Source: CAVRGQ01 sp963720785 (GTDB taxonomy: Bacteria > Actinomycetota > Acidimicrobiia > IMCC26256 > DASPTH01). From it: a stretch of 64,000 bases of DNA. The notes beneath the pieces were generated by a model, which searched no databases, was not told the origin of the DNA, and saw only the letters and a list, made by a program, of their open reading frames with translations. Position 1 is the stretch's first letter, and each line of letters opens with the position of its first letter. The stretch is taken from assembly GCA_963720785.1 (NCBI GenBank), contig CAVRGQ010000009.1, positions 124,001 to 188,000 on the forward strand, in the 5' to 3' direction. Shown here piece after piece: positions 34,698 to 42,888 of this stretch. A program made the position numbers and the translations under genes.

Positions 34698-36399
34698 GTG
34701 TCCGGAGAGATCACCCGCCAGCTGCCCCAACTCGACGACCAGAACACCTTCTTCTGGACCTCGGGCCAGGACGGCACGCTCCGCATCCAACGCTGCTCCG
34801 CCTGCGGCGAGCTGCGCCACACCCCCGCCCCGGTGTGCCCCTACTGCAAGTCGTTCGAGTGGGCGCCCGCTGAGATGTCGGGCACGGGCACGATCGTCGG
34901 CCTCACCGTGAACCACCACCAGTGGATGCCGGGCTTCCCGCCGCCGTTCATCCTCGCCCTGGTCGCGCTCGACGAGGACGACCGGGTGCGGCTCACCACC
35001 AACATCGTGAACGTGCCGCTCGACGAGGCGTTCGTCGGCCAGCGCGTCAAGGTGCTGTTCGAGCAGCAGGAAGACGTCTGGTTCCCGGTGTTCGAGCCCA
35101 CGGGTGAGACGGACTCGGCGGGCAACCCGGTCGAGGGCCCGATCCCCCACGAGGACCCGCTGGTCCGCCAGGTGCGCGCCATGCCGAAGGCGGGCGACAA
35201 GTTCGAGGACAAGGTCGCGATCACCGGCGTCGGCATCTCGCAGGTGGGCCGTCGCCTGATGCGCGAGCCGATCACGCTCACGGTCGAAGCCGCACTGGCC
35301 GCGATCGAGGACGCCGGCCTCACCCTCGACGACATCGACGGGCTCGCGTCCTACCCGGGTGGGCTCGCGGGTGGCGGCGGCATGAGCGAAGGTGGTGTGC
35401 AGGCGCTGGAGGAGGCGCTGCGCATCCGGCCCACGTGGCACCACAGCGGCATGGAGACCCCGGGCCAGACCGGCTCCGTGGTGGCCGGGATGCTCGCGGT
35501 GGCCGGTGGCCTGTGCAACCACGTGCTGTGCTTCCGCACCGTCACCGAGGCGACCGCGCTGGCCAAGGCCCGGCAGGCGGCGCCGGGCACCGGGAGCGCC
35601 GGCCGCGGCGATGTTCAGCGGCAAGCGGGTCGAGGGTGACATGGCGTGGCGCCTCGTCTACGGCGCGGGTTCGGCCGCCAACTGGATCGGCATGATGGCC
35701 AACACGCACTTCAAGCTCTACGGCACCACGCGCGAGACGCTCGGCTGGATCGCGCTCACCGCCCGCAAGCACGCGGCAGCCAACCCGCTCGCCATCTACA
35801 CCGACCCACTCACGATGGACGACTACCTGAGCGCCCGCATGATCAGCACGCCGTTCGGTCTCTACGACTGCGACGTTCCCATGGACGGCGCGGTCGCGGT
35901 GATCGTGTCGCGCAAGGACATCGCCGGCGACCTGCGCCAGCCGCCCGTGCACGTGGAGGCGGTGGGCACGCAGGTGACCGAGCGCATCTCGTGGGACCAG
36001 GGCGTGGTCGACCACGAGCCGCTCGTGATCGGCGCGGCGCGTCACCTGTGGACCCGCACCGATCTCAAGCCCGACGACATGCAGTTCGCCCAGCTCTACG
36101 ACGGCTTCTCGTTCAACTGCCTCACGTGGTTGGAGTCGCTCGGGTTCTGCGGCACCGGGGAGGCGAAGGACTTCGTCGATGGCGGCGTGAACATCTCGCT
36201 CGGCGGGAAACTGCCGCTGAACACGCACGGCGGGCAGCTGTCGGCCGGGCGACTGCACGGCTACGGCTTCCTCCACGAGGCGGTGCTGCAGCTGCGCGGT
36301 CAGGCCGAGGGCCGCCAGGTGGAAAACGCGCAGGTCGGCGTGGTGAGCAACGGCGGCGGCACGCCGGGCGGCGCGATGATCCTCAAGGCCGCGCGGTAG
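34698..36399 (+). CDS. Fused DUF35 OB-fold / thiolase (SCP2-type) protein, one frame break
   Basis: About 567 residues. Residues 1-140 form a DUF35 unit: zinc-ribbon CSACGELRHTPAPVCPYC, then an OB-fold (GTGTIVGLTVNHHQWMPGFPP, VFEPTG). A thiolase/lipid-transfer domain follows (KVAITGVGISQVGRRL, IDGLASYPGG, ETPGQTGSVVAGMLAV, LYDGFSFNCLTWLE, NTHGGQLSAGRLHGYG). In sterol side-chain breakdown, thiolase-like Ltp2 aldolases need a DUF35 partner, so this is probably a self-contained aldolase or thiolase. Frames switch at about 35590-35610. AGGAG precedes the GTG. A split version lies at 56028-57676. Confidence 0.85.
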
Positions 36400-36514
36400 A
36401 TTCCGCCTTCGTCCCACTCCTCGACGTGGAGGGAGGTCGCGACATGCACCATCGCTGAGCGTCCTCCCCTGTCGCCCGGTCGGGTGACGCCACCTTCACC
36501 TCGAGGAGAACCCC

Positions 36515-37675
36515 ATGGCAGACGCCATCGCAATTCTCGACGCGCTCCCACGCGTCATCGAATCCGTCGTCGCGCCGGCAGCCACCGCCGTCGACCGCAC
36601 CGGCACCTTTCCCGAAGCTTCCGTAGCGGCGCTCGCCGACGCCGGCGTGCTCGGACTCGTCAGCGCCACCGAGGTCGGTGGTGCCGGCGGCGGGCTCGCG
36701 GAGGCCGCCGCCGTCATCGAGGCACTGGCCGGCGCGTGCGGCTCCACCGCGATGGTCGTGCTCATGCACTACGCGGCCACGTCGCCGATCGAGACCTACG
36801 GCCCCGAATCGTTGCGGCGCGAGATCGCCGGCGGCAACCACCTCACCACGCTCGCGTTCTCCGAGGCGGGCTCGCGCTCGCACTTCTGGGCGCCCCAGAG
36901 CACCGCAACCCGCGACGCCGTGACCGACGAGGTCGTGCTCGACGCCCACAAGAGCTGGGTCACGTCGGCGAACCACGCCCGGACCTACGTGTGGTCGAGC
37001 ACGCCGCTCACGGCCGAAGGCCCGATGACGCTGTGGGCGGTACCGAGCGACACGCGCGGGCTCACGCCGGTCACCGGCGGATTCGACGGCTTCGGACTGC
37101 GCGGCAACGAGTCGACGCCGGTCGTCGCCGACGGCGCCCGGGTGCCGCACGCCACCCTGCTCGGCGAGGACGGCGCGGGGCTCGACCAGGCGCTCCAGGT
37201 CGTGCTGCCGTGGTTCCTCGTGTTGAGCGCGGCGTTCTCGGTGGGCCTCAGCGAGGCGGTGGTCGACGAGACCCGTCGCCATCTGCTCGCGACGCGACTC
37301 GAGCACCTCGACCACTCGCTCGCCCAGGAGCCGATCCCGCGCCTCGAGTTCGCGAAGCTGCGCATCGACGTCGACCGGACCCGCGCGTTCCTCGCCGACA
37401 CCCTCGCCGCACTCGGCAGCGGTCGGGCCGACGCGATGCTGCGCGTGCTCGAGGTGAAGGCGGTCGCGGCGGAGTCGGCCGCGTGCGTCACCGATGCGGC
37501 GATGAAGCTGTGCGGCGGTGCGGCGTTCCGCAAGGAGGTCGGCATCGAACGGCGCTTCCGTGACGCGCGGGCCGCCCGCGTGATGGCGCCGACCACCGAT
37601 GCGCTGCTCGACATCGTGGGCCGCGCCATCTTCGAGTTCCCCCTGCTCGGGCCCGTGGTCGAAGGGGAGGTCTGA
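36515..37675 (+). CDS. Acyl-CoA-dehydrogenase-fold flavoprotein, atypical
   Basis: A 386-residue ACAD-fold protein. N-terminal helices are followed by FPEASVAALADAGVLGLV, ACGSTAMVVLMHYAA, LAFSEAGSRSHFWAPQST (FAD region), SWVTSANHA and a C-terminal CGGAAFRKEVGIERRFRDARAA. Where true dehydrogenases carry the YEGTSEIQ catalytic Glu, this reads MAPTTDALLD, so the usual base is missing. Monooxygenase members of the fold (DszC-like) also lack it. GAGGAGAACCCC precedes the ATG. First gene of a tight three-gene cassette; the next starts 2 bp later. Confidence 0.85.
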   Translation: MADAIAILDALPRVIESVVAPAATAVDRTGTFPEASVAALADAGVLGLVSATEVGGAGGGLAEAAAVIEALAGACGSTAMVVLMHYAATSPIETYGPESLRREIAGGNHLTTLAFSEAGSRSHFWAPQSTATRDAVTDEVVLDAHKSWVTSANHARTYVWSSTPLTAEGPMTLWAVPSDTRGLTPVTGGFDGFGLRGNESTPVVADGARVPHATLLGEDGAGLDQALQVVLPWFLVLSAAFSVGLSEAVVDETRRHLLATRLEHLDHSLAQEPIPRLEFAKLRIDVDRTRAFLADTLAALGSGRADAMLRVLEVKAVAAESAACVTDAAMKLCGGAAFRKEVGIERRFRDARAARVMAPTTDALLDIVGRAIFEFPLLGPVVEGEV

Positions 37676-37677
37676 CG

Positions 37678-38535
37678 GTGGAGACGTTCCTCATGGGTGC
37701 CGTCGCCTACGACCCGAAGGTCGTGACGATCTGGGACGGCTTCCGGGCCTGGTTCCGCGAACAGGACTTCGACTTCGACTACCTCCTCTACTCCAACTAC
37801 GAGCGCCAGGTCGAGGACCTCCTGGCGGGGCAGATCCACGCGGCGTGGAACTCGCCGCTCGCGTGGGTGCGGGCACGTCGCCTGGGCGCGGCCTCCGACG
37901 TCGAGGTCACTGCGGTCGCGATGCGCGACACCGACCGCGACCTCACGTCGCTCGTGGTCGCCCGGACCGGTGCCGGCATCGCGTCGGTCGACGACCTGCG
38001 CGGCAAGGTGGTGGCGGTCGGCGCGGTCGACTCACCGCAGGCCACGCTGCTGCCACTCGCCCACCTCGCGGCGGCCGGGCTCGAGCCCGGCGCCGACTTC
38101 GAGGTGCGCCGGTTCGACATCGGCGTCGGACTGCACGGCGACCACGTCGGCGGCGAGCGCGACGCGGCGCGGGCGCTCGTGGCCGAGGAGGTCGACGCCG
38201 CGTGCATGATCGACGGCAACCACCTCGCGTTCACCAACGAGGGCACGCTCCCGTCGGGTGGCACGGTCGTGGTCGCGCAGACCGGTGCCTACGACCACTG
38301 CAACATGACGGTCGTGCCCGCGGCCGCCGAGGACGGCGTGGTCGAACGGTTCGCAAAGCTGCTGCTCGCCATGTCGTACGACGATCCGCAGGTGCGGCCG
38401 CTGCTCGACCTCGAAGGCCTGCACCAGTGGCACGACGGGCGCTACGAGGGCTACGAGCTGCTCGAGGCGGCCGTCGACCGTCTCGGCTTCTACGACGGTG
38501 CCGGTCGGGTGACCGCCGATGCGTATCGACCTTGA
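37678..38535 (+). CDS. PhnD/SsuA-type binding protein without signal peptide
   Basis: A 285-residue type II periplasmic-binding-protein fold of the PhnD-like group: YLLYSNYERQVEDLLAGQIHAAWNSPLAW, the LTSLVVAR strand, DDLRGKVVAVGAVDSPQATLLPL (ligand-site helix start) and DAACMIDGNHLAF. No signal peptide or lipobox is present and no ABC transporter genes are near, so it probably acts in the cytoplasm as a ligand-binding or enzyme protein. The GTG start is 2 bp after the ACAD-like stop; the 3' end overlaps the next gene by 17 bp. The ligand (phosphonate, sulfonate or other) is unknown. Confidence 0.82.
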   Translation: METFLMGAVAYDPKVVTIWDGFRAWFREQDFDFDYLLYSNYERQVEDLLAGQIHAAWNSPLAWVRARRLGAASDVEVTAVAMRDTDRDLTSLVVARTGAGIASVDDLRGKVVAVGAVDSPQATLLPLAHLAAAGLEPGADFEVRRFDIGVGLHGDHVGGERDAARALVAEEVDAACMIDGNHLAFTNEGTLPSGGTVVVAQTGAYDHCNMTVVPAAAEDGVVERFAKLLLAMSYDDPQVRPLLDLEGLHQWHDGRYEGYELLEAAVDRLGFYDGAGRVTADAYRP

Positions 38536-39697
38536 CCAACTCGGCATCGACCGCGGCGGGCACCTGCTCGTCGCGCACGCGGTGCGCGAGTTGACGCCCG
38601 GCGCCACGCTCGAGGTGACGGGGCGCGACCCACTGCTCGCCCTGCACCTGGGGACGTGGTGCCGGGCGCAGGGTCATGGCTGCACGATCGGAGCCGACGG
38701 CACGGTTCTCGTGACCCGGGGCACCGCTGACACCGCGCGGCTGCGGGGCGCATCACGAGCGGGAGACGCCACGTCGGCTCACCTCGAAGGGCACCCACCG
38801 GCCGAGTGGGGACTCGCGGCACGTGGAGCGCTCGTGGAGGCGGGCGGTCCGGCGCCGCACTTCGCCCTCGCCGAACGCGACCACGTCTGGGCGGACCTCG
38901 TGCCCCGCTTGTACGCGCAGGCGGTCGCCGCGCAGTGGGACCCCGCCACCGCGGTGCCGTGGGACGCGCCGATCGACCATCCCGACGAGGTCGAGGACGC
39001 GGTCGTGCAGGTGATGACCTACCTGATCGAGAACGAGCAGGTCGCGCTCGTCGTGCCGGCACGCTTCCTCGGCACCGTGCACCCGTACTTCCGAGAGGTC
39101 GTGCAGCTCCTCGCGGTGCAGGTTGCCGACGAGGCGAGGCATGTGGAGGTGTTCACCCGTCGGGCACGGCTGACCGGGCGCGAGCTCGGATTGTCGAGCG
39201 TCGGCGGCCGAGCGTCGCTCGCCACCCTCCTCGACGAACCCGACTTCTCCGTGAGCGCGCTGCTGTTGTCGGTGCTCGGCGAGGGCACCTTTCTCGACCT
39301 GCTCGCCTTCCTCATGACGTACGGGCCCGATCCCGTGACGCGTGCGGTGGCGCGGCTCGCCCTCGCCGACGAGGCCCGCCACGTCGCGTTCGGCCAGGCC
39401 CACCTCGAGCACCGCCTTGCGGTGGAGCCCGACCTGCGTACAAGGCTGCAAGCCGCAGTGGAACGTCGCCACGACGCGCTGCGCGACACCGCCGGGCTCA
39501 ACGACCTGGTCTTCGACGCCCTCGTCGTGCTCGCCGCCGGCGCGTGGACACCGGCGGCGCTCGCTACCGGACACGAGCGGGTGCAGACGCTGCAACGTGA
39601 GATGGCCGAGGGACGCACCCGCCGCCTCGGCCGCCTCGGGTTCAGCGCCGAGGAGGCCGCCGCCCTCGCGGCGTTGCACACCAGGAACTTCATGTAG
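38519..39697 (+). CDS. TusA-like domain fused to a ferritin-like di-iron protein
   Basis: 392 residues. Residues 1-68 resemble a TusA/SirA sulfur-carrier fold (VRELTPGATLEVTGRDPLLALHLGTWCRAQGH) but the CPxP motif with its catalytic Cys is absent; Cys48 is in the conserved WCR position. Residues about 120-380 form a four-helix ferritin-like domain with a full di-iron ligand set: ENEQ (171-174), DEARH (204-208), EGTFLD (255-260), DEARH (284-288). Such domains oxidise or hydroxylate with O2. Last gene of the cassette; convergent with the cytochrome operon (8-bp overlap). Confidence 0.85.
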   Translation: MRIDLDQLGIDRGGHLLVAHAVRELTPGATLEVTGRDPLLALHLGTWCRAQGHGCTIGADGTVLVTRGTADTARLRGASRAGDATSAHLEGHPPAEWGLAARGALVEAGGPAPHFALAERDHVWADLVPRLYAQAVAAQWDPATAVPWDAPIDHPDEVEDAVVQVMTYLIENEQVALVVPARFLGTVHPYFREVVQLLAVQVADEARHVEVFTRRARLTGRELGLSSVGGRASLATLLDEPDFSVSALLLSVLGEGTFLDLLAFLMTYGPDPVTRAVARLALADEARHVAFGQAHLEHRLAVEPDLRTRLQAAVERRHDALRDTAGLNDLVFDALVVLAAGAWTPAALATGHERVQTLQREMAEGRTRRLGRLGFSAEEAAALAALHTRNFM

Positions 39698-39946
39698 GCA
39701 GGACGCGGATCTCGAGCCGGCCGGATCGGTGGAGCAGACACACGGCGCTGAGGAGACCCGGCTCGGTCATGCGCTCCGTGACCGTCGACCGGGCACCACC
39801 AGCGTGAAGTCGGCCGACTCCGTGTTGGGCGCGAGCTCGGCCACCGTTGCCCGGTCGTTGCCCAGCGCACGGACGACCTCGACACCGACACCCACGACCA
39901 TGACTGTGCACGCCGCGGTAGCGATCAGGGCGCGGCCGCGAGTCAC
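39690..39946 (-). CDS. Small membrane protein at the end of the cytochrome operon (possible frame break)
   Basis: GTG at 39946 overlaps the cytochrome stop (GTGA). The product begins TRGRALIATAACTVMVVGVGVEVV (one membrane helix) and continues GNDRATVAELAPNTESADFTLVV. In that frame it stops at 39767 after 59 residues. In another frame a coding-like stretch (STVTERMTEPGLLSAVCLLHR, ending RLEIRVLPT) runs to a stop at 39690. The span is two bases over a multiple of three, so one missing base near 39780-39790 would give an 85-residue protein. Function unknown. Confidence 0.45.
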
Positions 39947-40362
39947 TTGCCCTGCTTCGACAGCACCGCGCGTTCGTAGCGCACGACCGCGCGTAGTTCG
40001 GCTGCCGACATGGTCTTGCCCCACGCGGGCATCGCACCCTTGCCGTTGGTCACGAACGTCACCTGCTCCTCGACCGTCGGGAAGTCGGTGAGCAGCCGGC
40101 CGTCGGTGAACTTCGGGCCGACCCCGCCGCCGCCCGACGCGCCGTGGCAGCTCGAGCAGTACGTGGAGTAGAGCCGTCGGCCGGTGAGGATCTCCCGGTC
40201 CTTCGCGAGCGCGCCCGTGGGCATGGGCGCATCGGACGCCCCACTCGACCCGTCCGAGCCGCCGGACCCGCCGCACGCCGAGAGCACGCCGCCCGCGGTG
40301 CCGAGCACCACAACGACGAGCAGCGCGCGGCAGAGGACGACCGGCCGACGGGGGGAGCTCAC
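39943..40362 (-). CDS. Cytochrome c lipoprotein
   Basis: A 139-residue secreted monoheme cytochrome c. The signal sequence ends in lipobox LSAC (Cys30), followed by a Gly/Ser linker. The heme site is CSSCH (69-73), with GKGAMPAW supplying the Met ligand and TMSAAELRAVVRYERAVL the C-terminal helix. It would be anchored on the outside of the membrane and carry electrons for a respiratory or oxidase partner. GTG start; 35 bp downstream of the propeller protein gene. Confidence 0.9.
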   Translation of the reverse strand: MSSPRRPVVLCRALLVVVVLGTAGGVLSACGGSGGSDGSSGASDAPMPTGALAKDREILTGRRLYSTYCSSCHGASGGGGVGPKFTDGRLLTDFPTVEEQVTFVTNGKGAMPAWGKTMSAAELRAVVRYERAVLSKQGK

Positions 40363-40397
40363 GATGGGTAGACACTCGCCGGCGGCGGAGAGTTCCC

Positions 40398-41438
40398 TCA
40401 GCGGGTGGAGAAGGCGATGCCCCCGGCGAAGAACTTCGACGAGAACTCCAGCGTGCGGGTCGCGCGCCCGAGGCGCGCGTCGTAGCCGAGCAGGCGACCG
40501 GACTGGTCACCGGTCGTCACGCCGACCGGTATGAGCGCGTACACGTGACGCCCACCCGCGGCGAGCGACGCGTTGCGCACCGGCGGCCAGTTGCCGGTCC
40601 CTCGCAGTTGCGACACGACCTGCGTGGTGCCGTCGGGCCCCACCCGCACCAACTGGTCCGCGCCGCGCAACAGGTAGACGTCCCCGAAGGCGACGACCGC
40701 GCCACCTACCGCGCCGTCGCCCGGCGCCAGTGCCACGTCGGTGGCCACCCGGAGCGAAGCAGTGGTGAGGCGGGTGACGTGCGCGTCGCCGAGCACCCAG
40801 ATCGAGTCGCGATCCGCGGCGAGACCATGCAAGGCGCCGACAGCCGGGAGCGTGACGCTCCGCTCGACGGTCCCGGTCGCGGAATTGACGACGTGCACGA
40901 CGACGCCCGCCGGGGTCTGCGCCGCACCCACGACCCGGTCGCCGGCGGCGACCACCGCACTGACGGTCGCGTCGGAGTCGGTGGTCACCCGGCGGGTCAC
41001 GCGTTGCTTCGACAGGTCGTAGCTCGCGAGCTCACCCGGCGAGGGAGCGAGCCACAGCTTGCCGCGCTCGGGCGCGACGAGCGGCAGTGCCGTGCTCGCC
41101 CGGGTCCGCCCGCGCGGCGCGCGCGGAAGGCGCTCGATCGTGCTCGTCGCAGACACGTAGCTGCCGAGTTCGCCGGTGGCCGGCTCGTACATCCACACCC
41201 GCCCCGGTGCGCCCACGACCGAGCCGAACGCGGTGCCGGGCACGGGGCGGGTGCCCCGTAGAGACGGAGGTGCGGCAACCGACTTCGACCCGAACACCCA
41301 GACTTCGGGGCGGGCGGTCGCGTCCGATCCTCCCGAACCGGTGAGGTTCACCACCGCGACGACCAACGCGCCCACGAGCGCGGCGCCGAGCAACGCCAGG
41401 ACGGTCTGGCGACGGTCGAGGCCCCACCAGCGGCTCAT
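40398..41438 (-). CDS. Membrane-anchored beta-propeller-like protein
   Basis: A 346-residue protein with a short basic N-terminus, one membrane helix (about residues 12-32, LALLGAALVGALVVAVVNL), a Gly/Ser linker and a large extracytoplasmic domain of repeated beta strands (VWMYEPATGELGSYV, KLWLAPSPGELASYDL, SIWVLGDAHVTRLT, VYLLRGADQLVRVG), about 40-45 residues apart, as in a PQQ- or NHL-like propeller. It may pair with the cytochrome c encoded next. No catalytic residues recognised. Confidence 0.72.
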   Translation of the reverse strand: MSRWWGLDRRQTVLALLGAALVGALVVAVVNLTGSGGSDATARPEVWVFGSKSVAAPPSLRGTRPVPGTAFGSVVGAPGRVWMYEPATGELGSYVSATSTIERLPRAPRGRTRASTALPLVAPERGKLWLAPSPGELASYDLSKQRVTRRVTTDSDATVSAVVAAGDRVVGAAQTPAGVVVHVVNSATGTVERSVTLPAVGALHGLAADRDSIWVLGDAHVTRLTTASLRVATDVALAPGDGAVGGAVVAFGDVYLLRGADQLVRVGPDGTTQVVSQLRGTGNWPPVRNASLAAGGRHVYALIPVGVTTGDQSGRLLGYDARLGRATRTLEFSSKFFAGGIAFSTR

Positions 41439-41464
41439 CGCCCGCTTGCCACCTGCGTGTCGGG

Positions 41465-41995
41465 ATGCACAAGACTGGTCTAGTGGGCAGGCAACTGATC
41501 CGGGGTATCGCCCTTCTCGTCGTCGCCATGGTCGCCACCGGCGCGCTCGGCTCCACCGCGGTCGCGGCCGAGACGGGGACCGACCACGACCGCCACCCCA
41601 AGCAGACCGCCGAAGAGGTGTGCGAGCCGATGGTGCGCGATGCCGTGATCGCGGCCGCCGGGCGCAAGCTGGTGAAGCCCCGCACCGAGGTCTGGGACGG
41701 CAACACCTTCGCCTGCACCTACGACTTCGGGGCGCAGGGCAGGATCACGGTGACCGTCGAGGTGATGGCCGACCACGCCGCCGCCCGCAAGGAGTTCGCG
41801 GCGCGGCGCGCATCCGCGCCGAAGCGGGTGACGCTCTTCGGCATGGGCCAGGGGGCATTCCGCTCCGGCCAGACGCAGATCGTGGCCCGCAAGGACCGGT
41901 TCCTCCTCACCGTCGACGGCGGTGATCTCACTCGGGCGGTCAACCCCTCGGCCACCACCTGGTCCGCGACGCGCGCCGTGTTCGACTGCTGGTAG
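41465..41995 (+). CDS. Secreted protein of unknown function
   Basis: A 176-residue protein with a clear signal peptide (LIRGIALLVVAMVATGALGSTAVAAE, given here as basic start, hydrophobic core and AVA-AE cleavage site). The mature domain contains Cys residues at the VCEPM, FACTYDF and terminal FDCW positions, and a mixed alpha/beta pattern (GRITVTVEVMADHAAARKEF). It resembles the DUF3558-like small secreted or lipoprotein families, but I do not recognise a specific one. A GTG 18 bp downstream is an alternative start. Divergent from the propeller gene. Confidence 0.7.
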   Translation: MHKTGLVGRQLIRGIALLVVAMVATGALGSTAVAAETGTDHDRHPKQTAEEVCEPMVRDAVIAAAGRKLVKPRTEVWDGNTFACTYDFGAQGRITVTVEVMADHAAARKEFAARRASAPKRVTLFGMGQGAFRSGQTQIVARKDRFLLTVDGGDLTRAVNPSATTWSATRAVFDCW

Positions 41996-42005
41996 ACCGG
42001 CGGAC

Positions 42006-42761
42006 ATGAGCAGTCGATTCACCGACAAGGTCGTCGTCGTGACCGGCGCGGGCAACGGCCTCGGCCTGGTTTACGCTCAGGGGTTCGCCGCGGAGGGCGC
42101 GCACGTGGTGCTCGCCGACATCGACGGCACCACCGCCGAAGCAGCTGCCGCGACCATCGTCGCGGGCGGCGGTCAGGCGATCGGCACGCGCACCGACGTC
42201 GCCGACGAGGAGTCGGTGCGGGCGATGGTCACCGCGGCCGTCGACGCGTTCGGCGGGGTCGACGTGCTGGTCAACAACGCGGGGTTGCACCTCGGGAAGT
42301 ACAACTCGACCCTCGACCTGTCGATCGACGACTGGCGGCGCATCTTCGACGTCAACGTGCTCGGCGCAGTGATCTGCGCGCGCGAGTGCCGCCCGTCGAT
42401 GGCCGCACGGGGTGGCGGGGTGATCATGAACCAGGCGTCGGTCGCCGCGTGGGTGCACGCGGCCGGGTCGTACGGCGCAACCAAGCTCGCGCTCACGAGC
42501 GTCACCATGTCGTTGGCCACCGAACTCGCCGCCGACGGCATCCGCGTGTTCGCGGTGGCGCCGGGTGCGTTCATGTCGGAGGCGGTGCAGGCCGGGCTCG
42601 AACCCCACAACAAGGAGCTCGTGCTCGCCGGGCAGCTCACCAAGGAGCTGGGCACCCCCGACGACCTCGTGCCGTTCGTGCTGTTCCTCTGCTCCGACGA
42701 GGGTCGGTACGCGAACGCAGCCACCTACCCGTTCGACGCGGGCTTCTCCAAGCGCATCTGA
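42006..42761 (+). CDS. SDR-family NAD(P)-dependent oxidoreductase
   Basis: A 251-residue SDR with TGAGNGLG at about 13-20, LADIDG (NAD-type Asp), VNNAGL, NQASVAA and catalytic YGATK, then FAVAPGAFMSEAV. The C-terminal LFLCSDEGRYANAATYPFDAGF is typical of SDRs acting on CoA esters or sterols. TAGACC, which includes the TAG stop of the previous gene, ends 7 nt before the ATG and may be a weak -10. Followed by 127 bp of non-coding sequence before a CPBP protease gene. Confidence 0.88.
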   Translation: MSSRFTDKVVVVTGAGNGLGLVYAQGFAAEGAHVVLADIDGTTAEAAAATIVAGGGQAIGTRTDVADEESVRAMVTAAVDAFGGVDVLVNNAGLHLGKYNSTLDLSIDDWRRIFDVNVLGAVICARECRPSMAARGGGVIMNQASVAAWVHAAGSYGATKLALTSVTMSLATELAADGIRVFAVAPGAFMSEAVQAGLEPHNKELVLAGQLTKELGTPDDLVPFVLFLCSDEGRYANAATYPFDAGFSKRI

Positions 42762-42888
42762 GCAGACCGCCCCGGGTCGTTGGTCAGGCGGTGACCGGCA
42801 TTCGTTGACATGGGCGGACCTCCCGTCGGACGGACGTGCTGACCTTCGGCACTGTCCGGGCGCCGGCGGATCACCGGACACTGGAGTC
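42762..42888. other. Short intergenic stretch
   Basis: Contains TTGACA at about 42806, but no matching -10 at the normal distance; no repeat or RNA recognised. Confidence 0.3.
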
